A DNA stretch of 64,000 bases from Shouchella lonarensis. Lineage in GTDB: Bacteria; Bacillota; Bacilli; Bacillales; Bacillaceae_D. Under the pieces are notes generated by a model, which saw nothing but the letters and a program-made list of their open reading frames with translations, ran no database searches and was not told the DNA's origin. Made by a program: the position numbers and the translations under genes. Within the stretch, counting starts at the first letter, position 1. Each line of letters starts with the position of its first letter. The DNA lies in the NCBI RefSeq assembly GCF_900096965.1, contig NZ_FMYM01000008.1:111019-175018 (forward strand). The letters are read 5' to 3'. This document shows, piece by piece, positions 1 through 8,740 of the stretch.

Positions 1-416
1 AACAGTTAAAAGCGATTGTAGATCACCCGCCTGCGAATGTTCGTTTTACGGGAATTGTTGATCGAGAGACAATGGGGGCATACTATAATTTATCAGATAT
101 GTTGTTTTTGCCATCTTTTAACGAGTTGTTCCCAATGACCATCTTGGAAGCAATGAGTTGTGGCACACCCATCTTACTCAGAGACTTAGATTTGTATCAA
201 GACATTTTGTTTGATTATTATTATCAAGCTTCCTCTGTTCCTACGTTCGTAGAGATGATTGAAAACATGCGTACGGATCGTGATTTTTACGAGCAAGCTT
301 GTCAAGCAGCGCGCCGAGGTGCGTACCATTACTCAGAAGATCGCCTTGCGGAAGTGTGGAATGATTTTTATGCTCGTATGGCGTCAATAAAGAAGGTTCC
401 CGTGTATGAACAATGA
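1..416 (+). CDS. Glycosyltransferase, GT4-like, C-terminal part (5' truncated by window)
   Basis: The reading frame is open from base 3 and the start lies outside the window. The visible 137 residues match the C-terminal half of the GT-B glycosyltransferase 1 domain. They contain a DMLFLPSFNELFPMTILEAM stretch, the family's nucleotide-sugar binding segment with the E-x7-E type pattern, followed by a CGTPIL turn. Such enzymes transfer a sugar from an activated nucleotide donor on the cytoplasmic side of the membrane. The stop overlaps the start of the next gene by 11 bases, so the two are probably cotranscribed. That neighbour is a flippase-like membrane protein, which suggests glycolipid or envelope polymer synthesis. 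The acceptor cannot be told from the fragment. Confidence 0.8.
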   Translation, partial: QLKAIVDHPPANVRFTGIVDRETMGAYYNLSDMLFLPSFNELFPMTILEAMSCGTPILLRDLDLYQDILFDYYYQASSVPTFVEMIENMRTDRDFYEQACQAARRGAYHYSEDRLAEVWNDFYARMASIKKVPVYEQ

Positions 417-1452
417 TCGAAAGCTCTTTTTGCAGCTCAGCTTCTTTCTACTCATTGGGGGAGGCTGTGCCCTTTTTTTATTTAGAAATATTGATATGTC
501 TTTATTAAAGACGGGCTTTTTTAAAGCAAATTTGTGGTGGTTATTACTAGCATTTTTGTTGTTTGTTTTGACGTGGGTGTTAGAAGCAATGGTGTTGGCG
601 TTCATGGCAAAAGCCAACCGTGCGCAGCTTTCATTTTCAGACTACTTTCAAACAACTATGTTAGGGCTGTTATTTAATCAGATTACACCTCTTGCTTCAG
701 GGGGTCAGCCAGCGCAATTATACTTATTGACGAAAAAAGGTGTTGAAGGCGGGCGAGCAAGTTCGATCTTAATGATTAAGTTTATTGTGTTCCAAGTCGT
801 TCTTGTGCTTGCATTCGGGTCCATTTTGTTTGCAGGTTATGATGTATTGGCAGGCGCTTTGCCAAAGATGAAAGGGCTTGTATTAATTGGTTTTGTCATT
901 CATTTATGTATCATCGTATTTTTATTTATCGTAGCACTGAACCAGAGACTAGCGATGTTTTTAGTGCGCCTCATTTTACGACCCATTCGTTTATTTAATC
1001 GGGAAAAAGAAGCGAGGTGGCGTGCCTCCCTTGCTATATCTGTCACTCAGTTTCATCAAGAGAGTCATCGGTTGCTAAAGGATAAATGGTTGTTATTTCG
1101 CTCGTCTGTTGTAACATTAATACAAATCCTCATTCTTTTTAGCATCCCATACTTTATTTTCCAGGCATTCTCAGTGCAACAATTGACATTGTTTGTCAGT
1201 AGCATTTATCATGCTTTCATTATGATTTTTTCAACAGTCGTTCCAACCCCAGGTGGAAGTGGGGCAGCAGAGTATACATTTAAGGAAATGTTTCATCCGT
1301 ATATGGGTCCGGAAACGTTGTTGTTGTCGATGCTATTTTGGCGCTTATTTACGGCTTACACAGCAGTGATTGTTGGTTTGTTCTATTCAATGCGGATGAC
1401 GAATAAGCCCAAGCTAAAACAAGGTGCACCTATTCGAGGTGAGAAGAAGTAA
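406..1452 (+). CDS. MprF-type flippase-domain membrane protein (UPF0104 family)
   Basis: A 348-residue integral membrane protein with about eight hydrophobic segments. It matches the lysylphosphatidylglycerol synthase transmembrane region (UPF0104/YbhN-like), including the polar N-Q-I-T-P-L-A-S-G-G-Q-P stretch near residue 90 and the VVPTPGGSGAAEY motif near residue 280. It has no catalytic lysyl-transfer domain, so it is only the flippase-like part. Family members are thought to move lipids or lipid-linked sugars across the membrane. It overlaps the preceding glycosyltransferase gene by 11 bases, so they likely act together on a glycolipid. The substrate is not visible from sequence. The basic C-terminal tail is expected in the cytoplasm. 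Confidence 0.85.
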   Translation: MNNDRKLFLQLSFFLLIGGGCALFLFRNIDMSLLKTGFFKANLWWLLLAFLLFVLTWVLEAMVLAFMAKANRAQLSFSDYFQTTMLGLLFNQITPLASGGQPAQLYLLTKKGVEGGRASSILMIKFIVFQVVLVLAFGSILFAGYDVLAGALPKMKGLVLIGFVIHLCIIVFLFIVALNQRLAMFLVRLILRPIRLFNREKEARWRASLAISVTQFHQESHRLLKDKWLLFRSSVVTLIQILILFSIPYFIFQAFSVQQLTLFVSSIYHAFIMIFSTVVPTPGGSGAAEYTFKEMFHPYMGPETLLLSMLFWRLFTAYTAVIVGLFYSMRMTNKPKLKQGAPIRGEKK

Positions 1453-1626
1453 GTAAACGATAGTTACTGAGCGTGAATAAACGCTTTGAAAGCAGTAAGG
1501 TGTATGTTATAATGTGGGAGTGAAATGGGTTCGTTATGATGCCTGATTGATCTGGCTTCTTTTTTGTGATGAGTATAGAAGTCAGACAGTATAGGTGTGA
1601 GACTTCGTTGTCAAGGAGTGAAAGAA

Positions 1627-1734
1627 ATGAGCGGTTCGCAGTTACTAGCCATTTTAGGAATTGGTTTGACAGCGGTTGCGTTGGCAGTTGTCATGGCAAT
1701 TTTATTGTTAAAGACGTCTGAGCAATCGAAATAA
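1627..1734 (+). CDS. Small single-span membrane protein, 35 aa
   Basis: A short reading frame with an AAGGAG ribosome binding site about nine bases upstream of its ATG. It encodes 35 residues: a short polar N-terminus, one hydrophobic helix of about 25 residues rich in L, A, V and I, and a short polar tail KTSEQSK. A clear intrinsic terminator follows 18 bases after the stop, so the unit looks like a complete small transcript. I do not recognise the family. It could be a small membrane regulator or toxin-like peptide, but nothing beyond the single span supports a function. Confidence 0.55.
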   Translation: MSGSQLLAILGIGLTAVALAVVMAILLLKTSEQSK

Positions 1735-1751
1735 GACATAATTGTCGGAGC

Positions 1752-1777
1752 AGATGGGTTTTTCAACCCATCTTTTT
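1752..1777 (+). terminator. Intrinsic terminator after the 35-aa gene
   Basis: Nine-base perfect stem AGATGGGTT/AACCCATCT with a four-base loop, followed by a T run. Confidence 0.75.
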
Positions 1778-1823
1778 ACGCGATTTGTCACAAAATATGG
1801 ACCGTTTTGAGGAAGGTGCTATA

Positions 1824-3005
1824 ATGTTAGATGAATTATTCAAAAAGTTAGAATTTTTATTTCCGGAGATGGTGGCGTTACGAAGAGCATTTCACGAAGA
1901 GCCCGAACTTGGTTACGAAGAAGTAGCTACTCCTGCGAAGATTGCGCAATATTTAACTGAAGTCGGTGTCGATGTACGTATAGGCGTGGGTGGACGTGGT
2001 GTTGTTGGGGTGATTCGTGGTACGCGACCGGGAAAAACAGTGGCATTACGGGCAGATTTTGATGCGCTACCAATTCAAGAAGAGACAGGGTTGTCGTTCG
2101 CTTCAAAAGTGTCAGGAAAAATGCATGCTTGTGGTCATGACGGGCATACAGCAACGTTACTTGTATTAGCGAAAGTATTTATGACAATGAAGGATCACTT
2201 GTGTGGTTCGGTTGTACTTATTCATCAATTTGCGGAGGAGCTTGCCCCTGGAGGCGCGATTGCAATGATTAAAGATGGCTGTCTTGAGGGGGTAGATGCG
2301 ATTTTTGGTACACATTTGTGGAGTCCTTTGCCAGTCGGGAAAATTGGTTATTGTTACGGACCCTTTATGGCAGCTGCAGATCGTTTTGACATTCAAATTC
2401 AAGGAAAAGGGGGACACGGGGCAGCGCCACATGAAACGGTTGATGCCGTTGTCGTCGCCTCATCGGTGGTCCTTCAGTTACAACAAATTATGAGTCGCAA
2501 CGTTGATCCGCAAGACGCTGCAGTATTATCTATTGCCTCTTTTCAGGCGGGAGGCGCTTTTAACGTTATTAGTGACACAGCGACGCTTTCAGGAACGGTT
2601 CGTACGTTTTGTTCGAACGTACAGACACATATTGTACAGCGGATGGAACAAATCATCAAAGGGGTATGTGAGGCAGCTGGAGCGACTTATACGTTCTCAT
2701 ATGAACGGGGTCATCAGGCGGTTGTGAATGACGATCGTGAGACGAAGCGTTTCGCCGAAGTCGCACAAACAATTAGTGACCCTGAAAATGTAGAGGAAAT
2801 CAAACCTGTAATGGGTGGAGAAGATTTCGCGTATTACTTGCAGCGTGTACCCGGAACGTTCTTTTTTACAGGGGCTGGAAACGAGGAAAAGGGGATCGTT
2901 TACCCACACCATCACCCGAAGTTCGATTTTGATGAAGACGCCATGCTCATTGCAGCAAAACATTTGGGGGCAGTGGCATTGGCGTTTTTACATGATGAGT
3001 GGTGA
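1824..3005 (+). CDS. M20 family metallo-amidohydrolase (N-acyl-amino-acid amidohydrolase type)
   Basis: A 393-residue M20D-type peptidase/amidohydrolase. The metal site is visible in MHACGHDGHTA, with FAEELAPGG and MGGEDFAYY further on supplying the catalytic and remaining metal-ligand region. The GGHGAAPH segment belongs to the lid/dimerisation domain. Relatives such as AmaA, HipO and YxeP hydrolyse N-acyl amino acids or similar amides in the cytoplasm. The ATG at 1824 is chosen because GGAAGG lies at the right distance; an in-frame TTG at 1785 sits right behind a terminator and has no ribosome site. The gene stands alone between two terminators. The exact substrate is unknown. Confidence 0.85.
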   Translation: MLDELFKKLEFLFPEMVALRRAFHEEPELGYEEVATPAKIAQYLTEVGVDVRIGVGGRGVVGVIRGTRPGKTVALRADFDALPIQEETGLSFASKVSGKMHACGHDGHTATLLVLAKVFMTMKDHLCGSVVLIHQFAEELAPGGAIAMIKDGCLEGVDAIFGTHLWSPLPVGKIGYCYGPFMAAADRFDIQIQGKGGHGAAPHETVDAVVVASSVVLQLQQIMSRNVDPQDAAVLSIASFQAGGAFNVISDTATLSGTVRTFCSNVQTHIVQRMEQIIKGVCEAAGATYTFSYERGHQAVVNDDRETKRFAEVAQTISDPENVEEIKPVMGGEDFAYYLQRVPGTFFFTGAGNEEKGIVYPHHHPKFDFDEDAMLIAAKHLGAVALAFLHDEW

Positions 3006-3046
3006 CAATACGAGACATATGATTGCTGTCTACATGTTGATTCTTT

Positions 3047-3089
3047 GCATCTCAAACTTTAGATTTTTAAAGTTGAGATGCTTTATTTT
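3047..3089 (+). terminator. Intrinsic terminator after the amidohydrolase gene
   Basis: Long stem GCATCTCAA(A)CTTTA / TAAAGTTGAGATGC with one bulged A, then a T-rich tail. Confidence 0.7.
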
Positions 3090-3537
3090 ATTAGTCATGT
3101 TGAAATAGTCAAACGCACCCTCCACTTCTTTTTCTGTAATAAAAGACGGAAAATGACATAAATCAGCATAATCCAGCTTAAACAGATGTTTTTTGATTGA
3201 CTGGGACACAAAAATCTATGGGACTTTTGGACCATCTTTTTTTAATAAATTTAAATGAAGCACGTATGATTTATTTCGTCTATCTACATAAATCAAGGTG
3301 AGAAAAGAATGACACCCTAATATTTGTCATACATATAGGTCGTTTTTGTAGAGAAATAGAGGAAAGAATATTCTCATATATTGACGAACTGCAATTGACA
3401 AATTCCAGCAACATTTCTTAATCTTTACCTATATACTAGGGAAACCAGCTTTTAGCTGGATGTCATGGATGATTTCTTTTGAAGGGGGGAAGGTGGTTCG
3501 GGAATCATTTGTGTCGTAAATCAAGGAGGGGAAGCTT
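3090..3537. other. Long AT-rich leader upstream of the secreted protease
   Basis: About 450 bases without a convincing gene. A TTGACA at 3395-3400 has no -10 at normal spacing, while a TATACT at 3432-3437 has no good -35, so no sigma-A promoter can be named with confidence. The length suggests an extensive regulatory region, as is usual for stationary-phase extracellular proteases. Confidence 0.4.
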
Positions 3538-6500
3538 TTGAAACGTATGTATTGGCGAAAGAAGTCATTTGGTATTGCTGCCACGTTGCTGATGGTCGCG
3601 TCACTTGTGACACCGAGCGTTTCCCAGGCAACAACGAAAGGAAACGTGCACGAATCACTTCGAGATACTGTGCAACTTGCGGAGGAGAAACTGAACGATC
3701 GGTTACTAAAGCAGTTCAAAGATGATGACACTGTGACGTTTCTTGTGAAGTTTCGTGACAAGGCGGATGCAATGGAGGTGGCAAGTGAAGCACAAGCATC
3801 AGCACAAAAACAAGATCTTTCCCCACAAAAAGCAACCTTTGTGCAACGTTCTGCTGTCATTGCAGAATTAAAAGAAACGGCGACTGTTTCTCAGCAAGAC
3901 GTTCGAGCGTTTGTTGAGGCTGAGAAAGAAAAAGGAACGGTGAAAGATTTCCGTTCTTATCATATTGTCAATGGGATGGCGGTGACTGCGCCGAAATCTG
4001 TTGCGGAAAAAATCGCTACATTCTCGGAAGTGGAAAAGATTCTTCCGAATGAAGAACGTCAGTTACACGAGACCGTTGTAGAAGATGTGGATGTGCCGGA
4101 ATCAACAATTGAAAATGTTGAGTGGAACATTGAACGTGTTGGTGCGCCGGATGTATGGGACATGGGCATTGATGGGGCAGGCGTTGTTGTTGCCAGCATT
4201 GATACAGGTGTACAATGGGATCATCCTGCGTTAAAAGAGAAATATCGTGGATATGATACGGCTTCTGGAGAAGTTAACCATGATTTTAACTTTTTTGACT
4301 CAACCTCTGCTGGTCGAGATGAGGCTTACGATGACCAAGGTCACGGGACACATGTAACAGGCACAATGGTTGGTAGTGAACCAAATGGAGCCAACCAAGT
4401 TGGCGTGGCACCGGGTGCTAAATGGATCGCGGTCAAAGCATTTGGACCAACTGGTGGTGCAACAGACCAAGACTTGCTGAACGCGGCGGAATGGATTTTA
4501 GCGCCAACCGATTCAGAAGGCAATGCGCGTGCAGACTTGGCACCGGATATCGTCAACAATTCTTGGGGTGGCGGTTCTGGTTTAGATGAATGGTATCGTG
4601 ATGTTGTGATCAACTGGCGTGCGGCCGAAATTTTCCCTGAATTTTCAGCTGGAAATGGTAGCCCTAGCCCAGGTTCCATCTCTGTACCAGCCAATTACCC
4701 AGAATCATTTGCGACTGGTGCAACAGATGTGAATGACGCAATTGCAAACTTTTCACTACGAGGTCCATCTCCATATGGAGAATTGAAGCCAAACATTTCG
4801 GCACCTGGGGTCAATATTCGTTCAGCTGTACCGGGTAGTCGTTATGAAGGCGGCTGGAACGGGACTTCAATGTCTGGTCCAGCGGTATCTGGTGTTGCTG
4901 CATTGGTGAAGCAAGCAAATGCGAGTCTCACTGTCGATGATTTGGAAGAAGTGCTGACGAGCACAGCGACACCGTTGACAGATAATCAATATCCAGAAGC
5001 ACCGAACCATGCGTATGGCCATGGGCTTGTCAATGCATATGAAGCAGTGACAGCAGTAGCGGACGGTATTGGTATTGTGCAAGGACATGTGTTGGAAGAA
5101 GGCGAGGATGTTGAGCCACCGACGTATGAGCACGAGTCCCCTGCCGAAACATATGCAGGTATGGACTTGGATTTGGAGATCTCTGTAGCGGATAACATTG
5201 CGATCACTTCCGTTGTACTCGTTTATACAGACGAAGAGGGCAATGAACAAACGGAGAGCGCAGAACGTGTATCAGGAAATTATCAATCAGGAAATTATCG
5301 GGCAACTGTGCCGGGTGAGGCAGTGACTGGAGAGTCCTTTACGTATCATTGGGTTGTGACTGACTACGGTAACAATGAAGTCGTGTCAGAAGACTTCACG
5401 GTTGCAGTATCTCCGGGAATCACCATCGGATATACGCAAGATTTTGAGACAAATCCAACTGGTTGGACGTCATTTGGCGAGCAAAATAGTTGGGCATGGG
5501 GTGAACCTACCTCTGGACCAGGTGCTGCTGCTTCAGGAGACAATGTGTATGCAACCAATTTAGGCGGCAATTATGACAACAACATGAATGCAACGCTTGT
5601 GATGCCTCCGATTGATTTGCCTGAAGGAAATGCATACTTACAGTTCAAACGGTGGTATGACTTGGAAAATAATTACGATTACGGGCATGTGTTTATTTCG
5701 ACGGATCGAGAGTCTTGGACACAACTTGCACGTATGAATGGTACGACAAGTGGTTGGGAATCAGCGGAAGTTGATTTGTCAGATTATAGCGGTCAACGTG
5801 TGTACATTGGCTTTAATTTGACGTCAGACTTTAGCATTGTTCGTTCAGGGCTGTATATTGATGATGTGGCGCTCGTCGATACATCTCGTGGCCCGTCAAC
5901 CAGCCTTCGTGGAGAAGATAAAAACAAAAGAGCTGATGTGGCTCGTCATCATTTAGGGATCACAAAAGCAACTGTTGATCCAGATAAGATTGTTCCAGCT
6001 TTAGACAAAGAAAAAGATGCGCCAGTAGACAAAGGTGCGCATCCATCTGCTCTACCAGTTGGTGCACAAGTGAGTGTCGTTGAGACGGGACGCTCAACGA
6101 ATACAAACCCTGCAAATGGTGCTTACTCGCTTTCACACGCAGCAGGTGATTATACGCTGAAAGCAGAGGCGTATGGATATGAGCCAGCTGAGCAACCAGT
6201 AGAGATCGTTGATGGTGAGACAACAGAGGTCAACTTTATGTTGCAAAAGATGGGACAATATGCCATTAACGGGCAAGTGGTTGATGCAGAGACAGGCGAT
6301 GCCATTGAGGGTGCAACAGTATCTGTGGTGGAAGATGCCAATATTGCGCCTCGGGAAACAGGAGAAGACGGAACGTTTAACCTCACTGCGGATGAAGGTG
6401 TGTATACACTGAGCGTTGTTGCGCCAGGGTATGAGCGTCAAACAGTTGAAGTCGACTTGACTGAAAATGTTGACCTTACCATTGAGCTTTCGCCAACTGA

Positions 6501-7842
6501 GACAATTCCAGCTGATGAAATCGGTTATGACGATGGCACACCAGAAAATGCCCGCGCATTTTATGAAAGCGGCAACGGCTGGGCTGTGAAAATGTCTCTT
6601 GCAGAAGGAAAATCGTCTGCGCTTGTCACAGATGGACTTTTCCGCTTCTGGGATACAGAATGGCCAGTGCCAGGTGGCACAGATTTTGCTGTTGAAGTTT
6701 GGGATGCGAATGGTACAAATGGTTTGCCAGGAGAGAAGTTGGCTGGACCATTTGAAGCAGAAGCACTACGTGATGGTTCATGGACAACGGTTGACCTCTC
6801 TGAACATGAGATCGAAGTGTCGGGTGACTTCTATATGGTGTATATCCAAACAGCAGCGCATCCGAACGCGCCAGGGCTTGCGACAGACGAGAATGGTCCA
6901 TTGTCTGAGCGAAGCTATCAGTATATTGATGAAGAGTGGTCACAAACGCCTGAATATGAAGGCAACTATATGATTCGCGCCCGCGTTTCTTATGAAGATG
7001 CTGGTCCACTAGAGGCACCAGTGTTGACGTCTCCAGCAGAGGACGTCTTAACGAATGATCCAGCGTTGACAGTCAAAGGAACGACGGATCCGGAAACAAC
7101 GATCAAGCTTGAGAATAATGGTGAAGCTGTTGACACAGTTGAAGCAAATGAAGAGGGATCATTTGAGATTCCAATGACGTTGTCAGAAGGTGCAAATGAG
7201 CTCAAAGCGATTGCAATCGTGAACGGCAATGCTGCGGCGACATCTGATGTGATCACAGTGACACTTGACACAGAAGCACCAGACTTGACAATTGATAGCC
7301 CGCAAGATGGCGAAAAGTCAAATCGGGAAACGGTCGTTGTTGAGGGAACGGTCTCAGACGCTAACCTTGACTATGTCGAGGTGAATGGGCAGCGTGCGAA
7401 TGTCACGGACGGCAACTATTCAAAACGCATTTTGGTTGAAAACGGTCAAAATGACATTACCGTCGTTGCCCGTGATCTAGCAGGAAATGAAGCGACAAAG
7501 CATGTGACCATTGATGTGAAGTATGACGCCCCAGTGATTGAGAACTTAACGCCAACAGAAGATAAAGTGCTCAATGCAGGTGAAACGGTGAAAATTGAAT
7601 TTGATAGTGAACCAGGCTTGAGCGCAAGCTTTATCATTCACTTGCCGTTAACAAACATCACGTCTACAAATGCGACAGCACTGCCAATGGCAGAAACAAC
7701 ACCAGGGAAGTATGTGGGCTACTACACGGCAACGAGCAATGTTGTTGCGGATGGTGCAGTGATTGAAGTGAAGGCTGCAGATTCATACGGAAATGAGTCA
7801 CGCCAAGAAGCCACTGGAAAGCTATTCATTAATGTAGAGTAG
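3538..7842 (+). CDS. bpr: Bacillopeptidase F-like secreted S8 serine protease
   Basis: 1434 residues, essentially the length of B. subtilis Bpr (1433). A TTG start is chosen behind AAGGAGGGG. Residues 1-31 are a signal peptide (basic MKRMYWRKK, hydrophobic core, then SQA). An inhibitor I9-like propeptide follows. The subtilase domain has its triad at Asp222 (SIDTGVQWDHP), His269 (GHGTHVTG) and Ser444 (NGTSMSGPAVSG). The C-terminal part has a MAM/jelly-roll-like region (about 630-780), two carboxypeptidase-regulatory-like repeats (about 840-1000) and glucodextranase-B/Ig-like repeats to the end. No sortase or S-layer motif is visible. It is expected to be exported and to degrade extracellular protein. 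It lies immediately upstream of the putative peptide-pheromone receptor pair, which may be relevant to its control. Confidence 0.92.
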   Translation: MKRMYWRKKSFGIAATLLMVASLVTPSVSQATTKGNVHESLRDTVQLAEEKLNDRLLKQFKDDDTVTFLVKFRDKADAMEVASEAQASAQKQDLSPQKATFVQRSAVIAELKETATVSQQDVRAFVEAEKEKGTVKDFRSYHIVNGMAVTAPKSVAEKIATFSEVEKILPNEERQLHETVVEDVDVPESTIENVEWNIERVGAPDVWDMGIDGAGVVVASIDTGVQWDHPALKEKYRGYDTASGEVNHDFNFFDSTSAGRDEAYDDQGHGTHVTGTMVGSEPNGANQVGVAPGAKWIAVKAFGPTGGATDQDLLNAAEWILAPTDSEGNARADLAPDIVNNSWGGGSGLDEWYRDVVINWRAAEIFPEFSAGNGSPSPGSISVPANYPESFATGATDVNDAIANFSLRGPSPYGELKPNISAPGVNIRSAVPGSRYEGGWNGTSMSGPAVSGVAALVKQANASLTVDDLEEVLTSTATPLTDNQYPEAPNHAYGHGLVNAYEAVTAVADGIGIVQGHVLEEGEDVEPPTYEHESPAETYAGMDLDLEISVADNIAITSVVLVYTDEEGNEQTESAERVSGNYQSGNYRATVPGEAVTGESFTYHWVVTDYGNNEVVSEDFTVAVSPGITIGYTQDFETNPTGWTSFGEQNSWAWGEPTSGPGAAASGDNVYATNLGGNYDNNMNATLVMPPIDLPEGNAYLQFKRWYDLENNYDYGHVFISTDRESWTQLARMNGTTSGWESAEVDLSDYSGQRVYIGFNLTSDFSIVRSGLYIDDVALVDTSRGPSTSLRGEDKNKRADVARHHLGITKATVDPDKIVPALDKEKDAPVDKGAHPSALPVGAQVSVVETGRSTNTNPANGAYSLSHAAGDYTLKAEAYGYEPAEQPVEIVDGETTEVNFMLQKMGQYAINGQVVDAETGDAIEGATVSVVEDANIAPRETGEDGTFNLTADEGVYTLSVVAPGYERQTVEVDLTENVDLTIELSPTETIPADEIGYDDGTPENARAFYESGNGWAVKMSLAEGKSSALVTDGLFRFWDTEWPVPGGTDFAVEVWDANGTNGLPGEKLAGPFEAEALRDGSWTTVDLSEHEIEVSGDFYMVYIQTAAHPNAPGLATDENGPLSERSYQYIDEEWSQTPEYEGNYMIRARVSYEDAGPLEAPVLTSPAEDVLTNDPALTVKGTTDPETTIKLENNGEAVDTVEANEEGSFEIPMTLSEGANELKAIAIVNGNAAATSDVITVTLDTEAPDLTIDSPQDGEKSNRETVVVEGTVSDANLDYVEVNGQRANVTDGNYSKRILVENGQNDITVVARDLAGNEATKHVTIDVKYDAPVIENLTPTEDKVLNAGETVKIEFDSEPGLSASFIIHLPLTNITSTNATALPMAETTPGKYVGYYTATSNVVADGAVIEVKAADSYGNESRQEATGKLFINVE

Positions 7843-7877
7843 CTTGAGGTAGCAAGAAGATAGTATGAGAAATATTG

Positions 7878-7913
7878 CACGGAGGAGCTTTACGGCTCTT
7901 CCGTGTATTTTTT
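7878..7913 (+). terminator. Intrinsic terminator after bpr
   Basis: Eleven-base stem CACGGAGGAGC/GGCTCTTCCGTG followed by ATTTTTTG. Confidence 0.85.
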
Positions 7914-8088
7914 GTTCACAAGAATTGACGTGCGAATGTTCAATGTCTTTTCTCCTTATCTATCAGGCAACAGCCTGTTTTGCGCACGTTTTGAGCCGAT
8001 GTAGATATACTTAGAATAAGGGCAAGATAGATGCTAGTTTTCTTGGAAAATAAGTAGATGAAAGGAGCACCCTCTGACAGGGGGAAAT

Positions 8089-8150
8089 ACAATTAGTATC
8101 ATGAAGATAGGCGAATTACCTTAACTAATTGTGACATGGATAGTTAACTA
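8089..8150. repeat. Inverted repeat and adjacent palindrome of unknown role
   Basis: ACAATTAGT (8089-8097) and ACTAATTGT (8124-8132) form a perfect nine-base inverted repeat. The ten-base palindrome TAGTTAACTA follows at 8141-8150. Both lie in the otherwise gene-poor stretch between bpr and the receptor pair. They may be operator sites or an RNA stem; nothing decides between these. Confidence 0.4.
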
Positions 8151-8239
8151 TGCGGTATGTAGTTTGAGGGGAATATTTATGAAGAGGAAAGGTGTCTGTG
8201 TTTCTCCTTATTTTTATTAATGTATTATGAGAAAGAACT

Positions 8240-8288
8240 TTTCTGAAAAATGATCCCCCACTCTAGGCGACAAAAAGCGAAGTGGGGG
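8240..8288 (-). terminator. Probable terminator of the YjcZ-type gene
   Basis: CCCCCACT (8255-8262) pairs with AGTGGGGG (8281-8288). On the minus strand the stem is followed by ATCATTTTTC. Confidence 0.5.
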
Positions 8289-8335
8289 AATGAAGTACAG
8301 TCTCCTTTGCTTGAACAGTATTCCTGATAAGTTAC

Positions 8336-8419
8336 TTATAAATACGCAGCGCCAACGATGATGAGTAGAATGAACAACACAATAATAAAAGCGAATCCCC
8401 CTTGGTTTCCACAACTCAT
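8336..8419 (-). CDS. YjcZ-family sporulation micropeptide, 27 aa
   Basis: A 27-residue frame starting MSCGNQGGFAFIIVLFI, which is the hallmark of the YjcZ/SscA-type tiny transmembrane family common in spore formers: a short Gly-rich head, then a hydrophobic helix ending in GAAYL. A strong AAGGAGGG site sits seven bases before the ATG. Family members are expressed during sporulation and are found in the spore or mother-cell membrane. The precise role is unknown. It lies alone on the minus strand between bpr and the receptor genes, with a hairpin downstream. Confidence 0.88.
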   Translation of the reverse strand: MSCGNQGGFAFIIVLFILLIIVGAAYL

Positions 8420-8740
8420 GATTCAATCCCTCCTTGTATCATGTAGTCGAAGCATAAGCAAGTCATTTGCCTTGCTCATTTATAGCGTATGCAACATGAG
8501 TAAAAGCGGACTAGGCATTTTACCTAGTTTTACATCAGAGGTTGCTGGACGGATCGTCATCAGTTAAATGGATAGGCATCGGTATGAAGGATGAGAAGAT
8601 TCAACATACGACTTTTTTAGGTATATTTATATAGATAGGGAAAATCGGCGCGGAAAAAGAAGTTTTTTAGCAGGGATAACAGCTAACGTCGTCGAATAGT
8701 GGGAGACAGATATATTCGAATTAGGAGAGTGAACGTAGCT

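Noticed and set aside
1541..1569. Terminator-like GCC-T-GAT / ATC-T-GGC repeat before a T run
   Set aside because: Loop too small and stem interrupted by a mismatch; only weak evidence.
1785..1823. TTG start 13 codons upstream for the M20 amidohydrolase
   Set aside because: It abuts a terminator and has no ribosome site; ATG 1824 has one.
3395..3437. Sigma-A promoter for bpr from TTGACA (3395) and TATACT (3432)
   Set aside because: The spacer is 31 bases, too long for a functional pair.
8179..8220. 13-codon frame MKRKGVCV... downstream of a GAGGGG sequence
   Set aside because: Too short, with no family resemblance or terminator of its own.
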